A stretch of DNA of 64,000 bases from GCA-020345945 sp964596985. Its GTDB lineage: Archaea; Thermoproteota; Bathyarchaeia; RBG-16-48-13; GCA-020345945. Positions 26,491 through 35,268 of the stretch are shown here, in pieces. The notes beneath the pieces were generated by a model. The model had not been told where the DNA came from. It worked only from the letters and a program-made list of their open reading frames with translations, and searched no databases. The DNA lies in the NCBI GenBank assembly GCA_964596985.1, contig CAZQWG010000007.1, positions 49,666 to 113,665 of the forward strand, given 5' to 3'. Each line of letters opens with the position of its first letter. Positions within the stretch are counted from its first letter, which is position 1. Made by a program: the position numbers and the translations under genes.

Positions 26491-27669
26491 ATGAGAAGAG
26501 AAATGTTTGCGGAAAGAATGGGAAGATTGGGAACCGAGAGCGCCTTCGAAGTCCTTGCAAAGGCCAAAGCCCTTGAAGCGAAAGGGGTCGAACTCGTCCA
26601 TTTCGAGATCGGAGAACCGGATTTTGATACACCAAAACACATCATAGACGCAGCGGTAAAAGCAGTTAGAAGTCAGTGGACCCACTATACGCCCAGCGCG
26701 GGAATCGCCGAATTGAGAGAAGCGATAGCAGACACGACCTCAGAGAGCAGGAAGATAGACATCGATCCCAATAAGGAGGTTGTAGTACTGCCCGGAGCCA
26801 AACCCGCAATATTCAACTCGTTGATGGCAATGGTCGACCATGGAGACGAGGTGATAGTCCCGAACCCGGGATTTCCAATATACGAGTCCGTGGTTAGCTT
26901 TGCAGGAGGCAAACCAGTCTATGCTAGACTGAAGGAAGAAGAGGACTTCAACATGAAGGCGGACGATATCGCTAAACTAGTGACGACGAAAACCAAGGTG
27001 ATTATCATCAACTCCCCTCACAATCCATGTGGGTCGGTTCTCGAGAAGAGCGACGTTGAAGCCCTCGCCGAACTAGCAGTAGATAACGATCTTTTCGTCA
27101 TCTCCGACGAGGTCTACTGCAAGATATCCTATGAGGGGGGCAAATGCCCGAGTATAGCCTCCGAACCAGGGATGAAAGATAGAACCATGATAATCGACGG
27201 GTTCTCGAAGACGTACGCCATGACAGGGTGGAGGCTCGGATACGCTGTCGGACCAGCACAGCTCATCGAGCATATTACACGACTACAGACCAATTCGACA
27301 TCGTGTGTAAACGCATTCGTGCAGAAGGCAGGAGTCGCAGCATTAAGAGGCCCGCAGGACTGCGTAAAGGAGATGGTTGCCAAGTATAAGGAGAGAAGGG
27401 ACGTCATCGTCAAAGGCTTGAACGAAATCGACGGATTCTCTTGCAGAACGCCGAGAGGAGCCTTCTACGTGCTGGCAAACATCACGGAGTTGGGAAAGAA
27501 GTCGAGGGAATTGATGGAATTCTTGATGAAGGAAGCCCGTGTTGTCACCCTTCCAGGAACCGCGATGGGAAGCTTCGCTGAGGGGTACATAAGATTCTCA
27601 TATGCAACATCCGTTGAAAATATTCAAGAAGGAATTGAGAGAATAAGAACTACAATGCCGAGGCTCTAA
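26491..27669 (+). CDS. Pyridoxal-phosphate aminotransferase, class I (AspC-like)
   Basis: A 392-residue fold-type I aminotransferase. HFEIGEPDFDTPKHI is the N-terminal signature, IINSPHNPCGSVL and VISDEVYCKISY contact the cofactor, and DGFSKTYAMTGWRLGY carries the Schiff-base lysine near residue 236. The length and motifs suit aspartate or alanine/branched-chain aminotransferases of archaea; the exact substrate is uncertain. It follows rtcB by 110 bases and is probably transcribed in the same direction. Confidence 0.92.
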   Translation: MRREMFAERMGRLGTESAFEVLAKAKALEAKGVELVHFEIGEPDFDTPKHIIDAAVKAVRSQWTHYTPSAGIAELREAIADTTSESRKIDIDPNKEVVVLPGAKPAIFNSLMAMVDHGDEVIVPNPGFPIYESVVSFAGGKPVYARLKEEEDFNMKADDIAKLVTTKTKVIIINSPHNPCGSVLEKSDVEALAELAVDNDLFVISDEVYCKISYEGGKCPSIASEPGMKDRTMIIDGFSKTYAMTGWRLGYAVGPAQLIEHITRLQTNSTSCVNAFVQKAGVAALRGPQDCVKEMVAKYKERRDVIVKGLNEIDGFSCRTPRGAFYVLANITELGKKSRELMEFLMKEARVVTLPGTAMGSFAEGYIRFSYATSVENIQEGIERIRTTMPRL

Positions 27670-27841
27670 TGAGCCCCCCGGGTCTACTGTCTTCAAACAT
27701 CACCAAAGGAACGTTGTTGAATTCAAGGATTCAACAACAATCCACAGCTTACTATTCTTTCCCCACACATTCTTTGAGAAGCCCATGTCTTGAGATAGTC
27801 TTATTATCGAAGGCAATTATTCGAATTGGAAGGGAGACAGT

Positions 27842-28411
27842 ATGGTCAAGGTAGCCGGAATCTCAGGCAGCCCAAGAGCAGGCGGGAATACCGAGTATCT
27901 AGTAAAGGAAGCCCTCGCCGCAGCGCAAGAAGTCGGAGTTCAAACGGAATTCATCAGCCTCGTCGGGAGGAATATCCAACCATGCGATGCTTGCAGGTCA
28001 TGCAAGCAAACAAAGAAATGTCATATTGAGGATGATTTTGAACCGATCTACAATAAGATGGAGGAAGCCGACGGGATAATCATAGGCTCACCGGTTTACT
28101 TCGGTTCCGCAACACCACAAGTCAAATCTCTGATCGACAGGGCTGGATACATACAAGGGAGACGCGGAGATACATTCAGAGGGAAAGTCGGGGGACCGAT
28201 TGTCGTCGCACGGAGGGCAGGACAGAATTTCACTCTAGCCCAACTCTTATTCTTCTTCTTGGTTACCGAGATGATAGTTCCCGGGGCTAGTTACTGGAAT
28301 ATCGCATTCGGAAGGGAGAAGGGAGAAGCAGCACAGGACAAGGAAGGGGTTGAGACCGTCAGGGATTTCGGTAAAAAAGTAGCAGCCTTGGCCAAGAAGC
28401 TTTCAGGGTAG
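27842..28411 (+). CDS. Flavodoxin-family NAD(P)H reductase with cysteine cluster
   Basis: A 189-residue protein of the NADPH-dependent FMN reductase/iron-sulfur flavoprotein group. The FMN phosphate loop is GISGSPRAGGNTEYL, IIIGSPVYFGS is the second FMN contact, and the cysteine cluster is CDACRSCKQTKKC, which could bind a 4Fe-4S cluster or act in redox. It is the intact relative of the broken gene at 13895-14037. It lies between the aminotransferase and the RNA cyclase genes on the same strand. Confidence 0.88.
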   Translation: MVKVAGISGSPRAGGNTEYLVKEALAAAQEVGVQTEFISLVGRNIQPCDACRSCKQTKKCHIEDDFEPIYNKMEEADGIIIGSPVYFGSATPQVKSLIDRAGYIQGRRGDTFRGKVGGPIVVARRAGQNFTLAQLLFFFLVTEMIVPGASYWNIAFGREKGEAAQDKEGVETVRDFGKKVAALAKKLSG

Positions 28412-28469
28412 CAACCCCTCAATCGTATCAGCGAGACATGCAAACCATAGAGTTTGATGAGTGGAGACC

Positions 28470-29513
28470 ATGCTCGAAGTGAACGGTCAAGAGAAAAGTG
28501 GAAGCGGCACCATACTTCGTCTTGCCGTTGCTTTCTCGACCATAATCGGGGAAGACCTGCACATCTACAATATCCGCAAAAGAAGACCGAAGCCAGGGCT
28601 CAGACCACAGCATCTCGAGGCTGTTCTGACCTCCGCGAGAATATGCGATGCTGAAGTAAAAGGTGCTGACTTGAACTCAACTGAGCTATGGTACTCGCCA
28701 GGAAAGATCCGGAGCGGGGGAATTCGTGCAAGCATCGGTACAGCGGGCAGTATCCCAATGCTTCTGATGACAGTACTACCGATCTGTGCACATTCCAAGG
28801 GACGGATCGTCCTAGACATCTCCCAAGGAGGAACAGACGTCAAACACGCACCTACAATCAACTATGTAGACTGGGTTCTTCTACCAACGCTGAAGAAGAT
28901 GGGGGTCGAAACCTCGCTTGAAATCAAGCGATACGGCTACTACCCAAAGGGAAACGGAGAGGTCTCGATCACGATCGATCCCCCCCGTAAGTTAAAACCG
29001 TTAAGACTCGAGAAAACCGGGGAAATTTCTCTGGTTGAGGGAATATCCGTGGCAACTTTTCTGGAGGATCGAAGAGTGGCTGAGAGACAAGCAAAGGCAG
29101 CAGAAGAATACCTAGCAAAGAACGGAGTTGAATCTAGGATACAAGCAGTGAACGACCGATCCAACAAAATCCAGAAGGGAAGTTCGATACTGATTCGAAC
29201 CATCACCGACGCCGAAGCCTACCTGGGTGCCGACTCGATAGGCGAGGTAAGAAAACGGAGCGAACAGGTTGGACTTGAAGCTGCCAGACTAATGCTGAAA
29301 GAGATAGAACTGAAGACCACAGCAGACGTCCACCTCTCGGACATGATTATCCCCTATGTCGCGTCTTGCGATGAGAGCTCTATATTTCTGTGTCGAGAGA
29401 TTACCGAACACCTAGACACCAATATGTGGTTGGCACAGAAGATACTAGACGCAAGGTTCAAGGTAGAAAGGACCGGGAGACTCTTCCGAGTCGAATCCCT
29501 ACCTAAGGGATAA
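28470..29513 (+). CDS. rtcA: RNA 3'-terminal phosphate cyclase-like protein
   Basis: A 347-residue protein of the RtcA family. LEVNGQEKSGSGTILRLAVA begins the fold; SIGTAGSIPMLL and ISQGGTDVKHAP are typical, and EHLDTN supplies the expected nucleophilic His (residue 314). The usual GEGGGQ-type glycine motif at the N-terminus is altered to GQEKSGSGT, which could affect nucleotide handling. Active RtcA converts RNA 3'-phosphate to 2',3'-cyclic phosphate, a substrate for RtcB encoded 2 kb upstream. I prefer ATG 28470 to GTG 28461 because GTGGAG precedes it. Confidence 0.85.
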   Translation: MLEVNGQEKSGSGTILRLAVAFSTIIGEDLHIYNIRKRRPKPGLRPQHLEAVLTSARICDAEVKGADLNSTELWYSPGKIRSGGIRASIGTAGSIPMLLMTVLPICAHSKGRIVLDISQGGTDVKHAPTINYVDWVLLPTLKKMGVETSLEIKRYGYYPKGNGEVSITIDPPRKLKPLRLEKTGEISLVEGISVATFLEDRRVAERQAKAAEEYLAKNGVESRIQAVNDRSNKIQKGSSILIRTITDAEAYLGADSIGEVRKRSEQVGLEAARLMLKEIELKTTADVHLSDMIIPYVASCDESSIFLCREITEHLDTNMWLAQKILDARFKVERTGRLFRVESLPKG

Positions 29514-29704
29514 CGAATAGCCAAGAGCCAGGAGAGACCCAGGACCTGTGATAAACAACGATTCTACGATCAGTCCTTTTCGTGCTTACAGAGAACTACC
29601 CCTTCCTTTAGATCCTAAGAAAACAGGACGATAACACTACAGGATATTCACAGGAATAATGCGTACGGACAGATACTGATAAGAAAGGGAAGATCACTCT
29701 AGAT

Positions 29705-30025
29705 ATGGTTGAAGAGGAGATGAGGAATATGCTTGAAGAAGCCCAAACCAAGGTGAAGGAAGTCTCTTATAATATCCATAAAGAGAAGGTCTACACCTCT
29801 GCGTTTTTTGTGACCCTTCTGGCAGAGCAGATTGGACAAGTCGCTGAGAAATATCTAGAGGAGGGAAGACGGGGAGAAGACATTGAAGTAGACATAACCG
29901 ACGTGATTCTAGTATGCCTTGCGTACTTGAATTGGCTAGGGAAGGATGCTTCCTCCGGCTTTGAGAGATCCCTTGAAAAGCACAAGAAAGCTATCGAGAT
30001 CTTTGGGAAACAGCCGAAGAAATGA
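29705..30025 (+). CDS. MazG-like/all-alpha NTP pyrophosphatase-like small protein
   Basis: A 106-residue all-helical protein. EQIGQVAEKYLEEGRRGEDIEVDITDVILVCLAYLNWLG recalls the MazG/dUTPase-type fold, where acidic residues in the two central helices (EKYLEE and DITDV) bind magnesium. It could hydrolyse a nucleoside triphosphate or house-clean. It stands alone between the RNA cyclase gene and the PhoU/TrkA-C genes. Assignment is by pattern only. Confidence 0.55.
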   Translation: MVEEEMRNMLEEAQTKVKEVSYNIHKEKVYTSAFFVTLLAEQIGQVAEKYLEEGRRGEDIEVDITDVILVCLAYLNWLGKDASSGFERSLEKHKKAIEIFGKQPKK

Positions 30026-30065
30026 GCTAGACCTTTCTATTTCATCGTCCGCTTTCCTATGGATG

Positions 30066-30701
30066 CTAAAAGGTGCGTGTCTCGCCTGAGGCGAGGCTCC
30101 TCAGTACCTTCTCTCCCTCAGGCACACCTCGAGCGATCAGAATATCACCGCTCTCTACACCTGTCTCCTTGTCGGGGGCGAAGACCCAGAACCTGTTCCT
30201 CCGAATTGCAATTACGCGCATACCGGTTCGATCTTCGAGTCTCATGGAACCCAATGTCTCCCCGCTCAAAATAGAGTTCTCGGATACTCTGACAAGAAGT
30301 GTAGTCTCGTCTGCTTCTTCTATGACAAGACGATAAACGGAGTGAGGTTTCATCCCACTCAAGATCACATCAGTCATCGCTGCCGCAGCATCTGCCATCC
30401 TTTCAGCAGCCTCACCAAGCCTGAGTAGCCCCAGATACTTCGATCTGTCTTCTCTCCCTCCTATCGAAGAGAGAACGCGAAGCAGATACTCGGTCTCCAG
30501 ATCGTCAACCCGTTCCTCCAACATCCTGACTTCTTCGGCTATCTCTTCGCTGCTGAAGAGCAACGCGGAATACGCCAGATCTATCATGAGCTCAGAAGTA
30601 TCCTTCAGCTCGATGAGAAGATCTTTTGCTTTGGATAGGTTTTCTCTCTTCGCCAAAACATCAGCACTCTCACGGGAACTCTTGCCGTTTCCCTTCTGCA
30701 A
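30066..30701 (-). CDS. PhoU-like/TrkA-C domain regulator 2
   Basis: A 211-residue cytoplasmic protein. The N-terminal helical half (TSELMIDLAYSALLFSSEE) is PhoU-like, and the C-terminal half (VRVSENSILSGETLGSMRL) is a TrkA-C/RCK_C domain, which binds small ligands in cation transport regulation. It is paralogous to the gene just upstream, whose end it overlaps by 32 bases; start is TTG. With the two MgtE-type half-genes transcribed divergently, it probably regulates divalent cation transport. Confidence 0.82.
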   Translation of the reverse strand: MQKGNGKSSRESADVLAKRENLSKAKDLLIELKDTSELMIDLAYSALLFSSEEIAEEVRMLEERVDDLETEYLLRVLSSIGGREDRSKYLGLLRLGEAAERMADAAAAMTDVILSGMKPHSVYRLVIEEADETTLLVRVSENSILSGETLGSMRLEDRTGMRVIAIRRNRFWVFAPDKETGVESGDILIARGVPEGEKVLRSLASGETRTF

Positions 30702-31356
30702 TCTCCCTCAAAACAGGAGCACTCGTTTCAGTGGTTCTCACGAGCAACGCATCTTCAGGCTTAAGAACAACCTCTTCTCCTGGATCGTATATTCTTCGAG
30801 TGCCTCGACGAATATGTATTATGACCGCCCCCAGTTTCAGAGGCAATGCAAGGTCTCCGATGCTTTTCCCCGAAAGGATCGAATTCTCCTTCACCCGCAC
30901 CCGTATAATTCTTTCTTCCGCAAGCTTCAACGCTTCCAGTATGATTGGGTGAAGTCTAAGGTCGTTGACGACAATCTTGGCGATGTCCCCTGCAGCGTTC
31001 GAAATCTCCGAAGCCGCGGCAGCCACATGAAGGATTGCCGTGAGACTCTTCGCTTGTTCGGGATTATCGGCGGCAAGAAGTATGTGTTGTTCTAGCTCAT
31101 ACCTCAGGTCGCTGATCTCTTCTTCAAGATTCAGCACTTCTTCGCCGATATCGTCAAGGTCGAAAAGAACGGAGGAGTATGCCAGATCGACCATTAGCTC
31201 CGAGAGATCCTTCATTTCACGAAGAATTGTTCTTACTGAGCGAGGGCCTTCTTCAACTTCCAAATAAGATTCCCTTTCAGAGCAGATTATGGGATTCCTT
31301 CCATAAAAATCATCAGTAAAGCTTTTACTCGACGAATATGACATGCCTTTCACCAA
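30670..31356 (-). CDS. PhoU-like/TrkA-C domain regulator 1
   Basis: A 228-residue paralogue of the downstream gene with the same architecture: SELMVDLAYSSVLFDLDD helical part, then VRVKENSILSGKSIGDLAL TrkA-C part, the two sharing the RVxENSILSG motif. The first 30 residues are not conserved, so the true start may lie further in. It is the first gene of this unit and diverges from the first MgtE half-gene across a gap of 46 bases, which must hold both promoters or a shared one. Confidence 0.82.
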   Translation of the reverse strand: MVKGMSYSSSKSFTDDFYGRNPIICSERESYLEVEEGPRSVRTILREMKDLSELMVDLAYSSVLFDLDDIGEEVLNLEEEISDLRYELEQHILLAADNPEQAKSLTAILHVAAAASEISNAAGDIAKIVVNDLRLHPIILEALKLAEERIIRVRVKENSILSGKSIGDLALPLKLGAVIIHIRRGTRRIYDPGEEVVLKPEDALLVRTTETSAPVLREIAEGKRQEFP

Positions 31357-31402
31357 GATATGTAACGTGAGGAATGGAAGTTGAAGGCGGGGGATTCTTC
31401 GG

Positions 31403-31960
31403 ATGGAAGTTCAAAAGATTCTCCGAGAAGGACTGCCAGCCGAGATCATTGCCCTTACAGGGGGAATGTTCGCCGGACTCGGGCTGGCTATGATGTTGAA
31501 TGCTTTTCAACGGGTTCCAGGACTCATCGTCATGATACCAGCATTCTTGGATCTACGTGGCGATATAGCTAGTTCTCTCGCCTCTAGAATGGGAACCGCA
31601 CTTCATTCAGGAATCATAGAACCTAGATACAAGATCTCAGATGAAATAGCGCAGAATATAATCGGTGCGTGGACTCTGAGCACAATAGAGGCTGGGCTAA
31701 TCGGGATTCTAGCTTATTTTGTGACTATTCTATTTGGAATGCACACGTCAAACCTTGTAGTTCTCTTCGAGATAGCGGTATTCGCGAGTCTGCTATCAAG
31801 TGGATTGATGATTCCAGTAACCGTTTTCTCAGCGATATTCTTCTACAAGAGGGGGATTGACCCAGACACAGTAATGAGCCCGTACCTAGCAACCTTCGGG
31901 GATGTTATCAGCATCTCTGCCTTGATCGTCGCAGCACAAATAGTAACGGGGAGTCTGTGA
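31403..31960 (+). CDS. MgtE/SLC41-type transporter half 1
   Basis: A 185-residue membrane protein of the MgtE integral membrane domain family, without the cytoplasmic CBS and N domains of bacterial MgtE. PAFLDLRGDIASSLASRMGT and the GIDPDTVMSPYLATFGD region carry the acidic residues expected in the magnesium path. It precedes a second half-gene by one base, so the pore is probably built from two different halves. The divergent TrkA-C pair likely serves as the sensor. Confidence 0.88.
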   Translation: MEVQKILREGLPAEIIALTGGMFAGLGLAMMLNAFQRVPGLIVMIPAFLDLRGDIASSLASRMGTALHSGIIEPRYKISDEIAQNIIGAWTLSTIEAGLIGILAYFVTILFGMHTSNLVVLFEIAVFASLLSSGLMIPVTVFSAIFFYKRGIDPDTVMSPYLATFGDVISISALIVAAQIVTGSL

Positions 31961-31961
31961 G

Positions 31962-32525
31962 ATGCCAGTCTACAGTGCTCGGAGAATCGTCAAGGAAGGA
32001 TTATTGTCTGTGACCCTTTCTGTGATTCTGAATATGACCTCAGGTTCGGTTCTCAGTCGAGGATCGGAGCTTTTCGTCGCCGTTCCAGTAGTGCTCGCCC
32101 TTGCCCCGCCTCTAAGTGGAATGGCCGGTGCAATCGGATCAATGCTTAGTGCACGTCTATCAACAGCGCTTCACCTAGGGTTAGTCAAGCCTAAAATTGA
32201 GCAGAGTGATGTCTTGATGGATAACCTTGTGGCTATCGCGACGATAGCAGTTTTTTCTTCACTCTACCTGAGTCTTGCAATGTACTTGCTCGCAGAATAT
32301 TTTGGAATAAGAACACTAGGTCTCTTCGATCTAACAAAAATTACTTTGTTGGCATCGGTGTCGGTGTCTACAATCACGATGATAGCCTCGCTGCTTATTT
32401 CATTTTTTAGTTTCAAGAGAAACCTGGATCCGGGTAGTACGACTATCCCTTTGGTCACGTCGATCGGCGACCTTGCTGCGGTTTCAAGCCTAATCGTAGT
32501 GGCAGTCATACTAGGAATAGTCTAG
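31962..32525 (+). CDS. MgtE/SLC41-type transporter half 2
   Basis: A 187-residue second half of the same family. SGMAGAIGSMLSARLSTALH corresponds to the GDIASSL region of half 1 but lacks its aspartate, while NLDPGSTTIPLVTSIGD keeps the DP...P...GD pattern. The acidic groups are thus unequal between halves, as in fused eukaryotic SLC41 proteins. Start ATG lies one base after the stop of half 1. Confidence 0.88.
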   Translation: MPVYSARRIVKEGLLSVTLSVILNMTSGSVLSRGSELFVAVPVVLALAPPLSGMAGAIGSMLSARLSTALHLGLVKPKIEQSDVLMDNLVAIATIAVFSSLYLSLAMYLLAEYFGIRTLGLFDLTKITLLASVSVSTITMIASLLISFFSFKRNLDPGSTTIPLVTSIGDLAAVSSLIVVAVILGIV

Positions 32526-32581
32526 GGTAGAAGCAATATCTGGGCAGCTGAAACGATGAGACACGATGATGAGACACATTA

Positions 32582-32620
32582 AGCGAGTGATTTCAATATG
32601 CCTCAGTGAATCACTGGGCG
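32582..32620. repeat. Hairpin-forming inverted repeat in convergent gap
   Basis: AGTGATT (32586-32592) faces AATCACT (32609-32615), and flanking AGCG/CGCT extend the stem after a bulge. It lies between the end of the MgtE genes and the end of hsp20. No T-run follows it on the plus strand, so it is not a clear terminator; it might be part of a small RNA. Confidence 0.4.
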
Positions 32621-32654
32621 CTGGAAGATTCAGGGTAGTAGCTATTGTTGTATC

Positions 32655-32678
32655 AGAAAAAAAGGGAAGAAAAAGGGG
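32655..32678 (-). terminator. T-rich terminator of hsp20
   Basis: On the minus strand two T tracts (CCCCTTTTTCTTCCCTTTTT) begin three bases after the stop codon, a standard archaeal terminator form. Confidence 0.6.
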
Positions 32679-32679
32679 A

Positions 32680-33300
32680 TTAATCGACGCTTATTGACTT
32701 ACCTTTCTGTTTCTTCTTCTGTACTCCGATGATTACTTCTAGTACTCCGTTCTTGTAGGAGGCCTTTGTACTGTCCGGATCTACCGTTTGAGGTAAATCA
32801 AGTTCTTTTCGGAACTTCCGAGATGGTGTATCAACGGATATGCTCATGGTATCTTCAAAGACGTTAAGGTTGATATCAGATTTCTCGACACCAGGAAGCT
32901 CAGCAACAATTCGAACTTCTTCGTCGGAAGGTATCACATCGATGAGTGGTTCGCGTTCGCCTTGAATATCAAAGGCAGGTTTAGTTTGACCGAGTTCACG
33001 TGTCGGTCTGAGATTCCCGAATTCCCGGATCTTAGGCTTGCCGTCTGGCCCAACACTAACGGAATACCCGTAGACGAAGGGCCCCATTTCTCTGACAACA
33101 CTGCCATCAGGAAGCTTCTTCTCTCTAACTAGGTTCTCAGGAACTCTGGTGTCTAAATCCTTGAAAGCGTCTTCCATCATTTCGTCCATCTCTTGCATAG
33201 TCCTGTCGAAGTCTTCGAAGAATTCTCTTCCGAAGAATGGGAAGAAGAAAGGATGTCGTCGGCGTCTTCTAAACCAAGAGGGATAATCATCCCAAGACAA
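32680..33300 (-). CDS. hsp20: Hsp20/alpha-crystallin small heat-shock protein
   Basis: A 206-residue small heat-shock protein. Residues 1-110 include an aromatic, basic N-terminus (WFRRRRRHPFFFPFFG) and an acidic helix; a strongly conserved alpha-crystallin domain follows (EEVRIVAELPGVEKSDINLN; FRKELDLPQTVDPDSTKASYKNGVLEV). It ends with a basic tail. It binds unfolding proteins and forms oligomers. Start TTG has AGGTGA upstream. A TATA box and a perfect palindrome sit just upstream. Confidence 0.95.
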   Translation of the reverse strand: MSWDDYPSWFRRRRRHPFFFPFFGREFFEDFDRTMQEMDEMMEDAFKDLDTRVPENLVREKKLPDGSVVREMGPFVYGYSVSVGPDGKPKIREFGNLRPTRELGQTKPAFDIQGEREPLIDVIPSDEEVRIVAELPGVEKSDINLNVFEDTMSISVDTPSRKFRKELDLPQTVDPDSTKASYKNGVLEVIIGVQKKKQKGKSISVD

Positions 33301-33334
33301 TGTTTTTCACCTGGATTAGATTGGGGAGAGGGAT

Positions 33335-33364
33335 GTATTTAAACATTGTTACCAAACGGTAACA
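33335..33364 (-). promoter_or_regulatory. hsp20 promoter with palindromic operator
   Basis: The palindrome TGTTACC-n4-GGTAACA (33347-33364) abuts a TATA-like GTTTAAATAC (33335-33344, minus strand) that lies 35-45 bases from the TTG start. A site directly upstream of TATA/BRE suggests control by a dimeric regulator, as with heat-shock repressors of the Phr type; identity is inferred, and the sequence differs from the Phr consensus I remember. Confidence 0.6.
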
Positions 33365-33420
33365 TTTATAATGGCGTCGAGAGCTGGTCGGATGGAACAG
33401 GATACGGGGTCGCTCACAGA

Positions 33421-33606
33421 CTACCAGTGTATGGCGGATTTGCCACGTGAACCCCAGTTCTCTTTTGGAACATCAGTGATCACTATGGTCAGAGCCTCTG
33501 GCTTGGTATTGAGAACGTCCTCGAAAGCCTTGGTTACTGCGGCTATCAGTTGGTTCTTCTGCTCGGCAGACCTACCTTCCCACATCTTGATCTCAACAAA
33601 AGGCAT
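33421..33606 (-). CDS. 4-oxalocrotonate tautomerase family protein
   Basis: A 61-residue tautomerase. It starts MPFVEIKMWEG with the catalytic N-terminal proline (after Met removal) and continues with SAEQKNQLIAAVTKAF and TIVITDVPKENWG. I use ATG 33606 rather than the longer frame because GGAGGTGATG lies upstream and Pro-1 must be N-terminal. Family members interconvert enol and keto acids; the role in this archaeon is unknown. Confidence 0.9.
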   Translation of the reverse strand: MPFVEIKMWEGRSAEQKNQLIAAVTKAFEDVLNTKPEALTIVITDVPKENWGSRGKSAIHW

Positions 33607-33986
33607 TCCAACATCACCTCCCAACCTCAACTTGAAACTCGCTACTCTTAGGTCACGAATAATGAAGATAAGGTTTTAAGATAGAATCAAACAATCGCAG
33701 GGGTACGTCCAATCGTGGAGAAAGACCTAACGAGATTTGCAGGTCACATCAAACACCTAGAGGAGAGAAAAAGATAAAGAAGAGAGATGTTGACCAAACA
33801 ATCCTTGATTGATGCCTACAGTTGAGCAGTCTCGAAATGAATAAGAAGTGGAAAACGACTACGATGTCAACAGAATTCACGAAAACAGCAAACGACAGCC
33901 CCCACCGAAAACTGTTCCACATATAAAGAACGTAGGAAACCCTTTTCGACATTTAGCCAAACAACATATTTCGGGGATGAAGACGA
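33607..33986. other. Gene-free stretch
   Basis: No convincing gene. A 20-codon frame near 33714-33776 starting GTGGAGAAAGACC is too short to judge. The promoters of the tautomerase (leftward) and the nucleotidyltransferase (rightward) must lie here. Confidence 0.4.
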
Positions 33987-35132
33987 GTGAAGGCGGTGAT
34001 TCTTGCAGGCGGTTGCGGCGTTCGACTAAGACCGCTAACATACACAAGACCTAAACCAATGCTTCCCTTGGCAGGGAAACCTGTACTCCACCACATAGTA
34101 GAGTTCCTCAGCAAACAGGGATTCGACGAGATCATCGTCACGTCGAATTACCTGAGAGAGCAGATAGAATCATACTTTGGAAACGGCGCAGACTTCGGGG
34201 TTAGACTCATCTATCCCAACGAGCCCAGACCGTTGGGCACAGCTGGATGCGTTAAAAACGCACAAGAATTCTTAGACGAGGAACCGTTCGTTGTGATCCA
34301 GGGGGACAATATCACAGACATAGATGTTAACAAGGCAGTTCGATTCCATCAGGAGAAGAGGGGGTTAGCGACGATTCTCCTAGTAACAGTGGACGACCCC
34401 TCGGAATTCGGCATAGCGGAACTCAATGGAGAGAGCAGGATAACAAGGTTCGTAGAGAAGCCGAAATCAGAAGAATGGTTTAGCAGCCTGGGCAATACTG
34501 GACTCTACGTACTTGATCCTCGGGCATTAGACTATATACCAGCTGAGACAAGCTTTGACTTTTCGAAGGATCTGTTCCCAAGGCTTATGAAAGCGGGAGA
34601 ACGCGTGATCGGGTATAAAGCCTGCGGAACCTGGTTTGACATAGGCAGGCTTGAGAACTACCTTTCAGCCAATCGTTGGGTGCTTAGTAGACTGAGAGGG
34701 AAAGAACCGAAAGCGACAACCGCACACGGCGAGGCAATAGTGCGAGGTCCAGTATACATAGGTGAGGGAGTAGAGATCGAGTCAGGGGTCAAGATCTATG
34801 GACCGGCGATCATAGGAGACAACTCTCGAATCGAGCGTAACACGACTATAATATCACCCACAACCATTGGTGAAAACGTCGACACAGAAAGAGAAACCAA
34901 GATTTCGGGCTCGATCGTATACGAGAATACCGAAATCGGTCATGGGTCACGCCTCGCCCACTGCGTTGTAGGCGAGAATTGCGAGATCGGACCACGAACC
35001 ACGCTTGAACACGGGGCAGTAATCGGGGCAGCATGCCAGATTGGCAGCGGCACGACAATCAACCCCTATGCGAGGATATGGCCTCAAACGATTATCGGAG
35101 AAAACTCGGTGATTCACGGAGTAGTGAAATAG
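33987..35132 (+). CDS. Sugar-1-phosphate nucleotidyltransferase with left-handed beta helix
   Basis: A 381-residue protein. KAVILAGGCGVRLRPLTYTR and PKPMLPLAGKPVL form the nucleotide-binding loop; VIQGDNITDID carries the metal-binding aspartate; a GTWFDIGRLENYL segment closes the catalytic domain. From about residue 250 the hexapeptide-repeat beta helix follows (VYIGEGVEIESGVKIYG; TIGENVD). The layout fits archaeal glucose-1-phosphate or mannose-1-phosphate nucleotidyltransferases. Start is GTG. It would supply NDP-sugars, for instance to the glycosyltransferases of this window. Confidence 0.92.
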   Translation: MKAVILAGGCGVRLRPLTYTRPKPMLPLAGKPVLHHIVEFLSKQGFDEIIVTSNYLREQIESYFGNGADFGVRLIYPNEPRPLGTAGCVKNAQEFLDEEPFVVIQGDNITDIDVNKAVRFHQEKRGLATILLVTVDDPSEFGIAELNGESRITRFVEKPKSEEWFSSLGNTGLYVLDPRALDYIPAETSFDFSKDLFPRLMKAGERVIGYKACGTWFDIGRLENYLSANRWVLSRLRGKEPKATTAHGEAIVRGPVYIGEGVEIESGVKIYGPAIIGDNSRIERNTTIISPTTIGENVDTERETKISGSIVYENTEIGHGSRLAHCVVGENCEIGPRTTLEHGAVIGAACQIGSGTTINPYARIWPQTIIGENSVIHGVVK

Positions 35133-35268
35133 GGTCCAAATCCAACAGGAAAAGCAGAGCAAACACGTTTTTCATTGGACCCCCATATAAATCATGTAAC
35201 GCAAGGAATAAGACGAGTATCAGAGAAGAGCACCACCCATGCTTACGTAGAGATGGGATTTGGAGTCT

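Noticed and set aside
32582..32620. Hairpin as rho-independent terminator
   Set aside because: No T-run follows on the plus strand; archaeal termination is better explained by the T tracts at 32655-32678 for the opposite gene.
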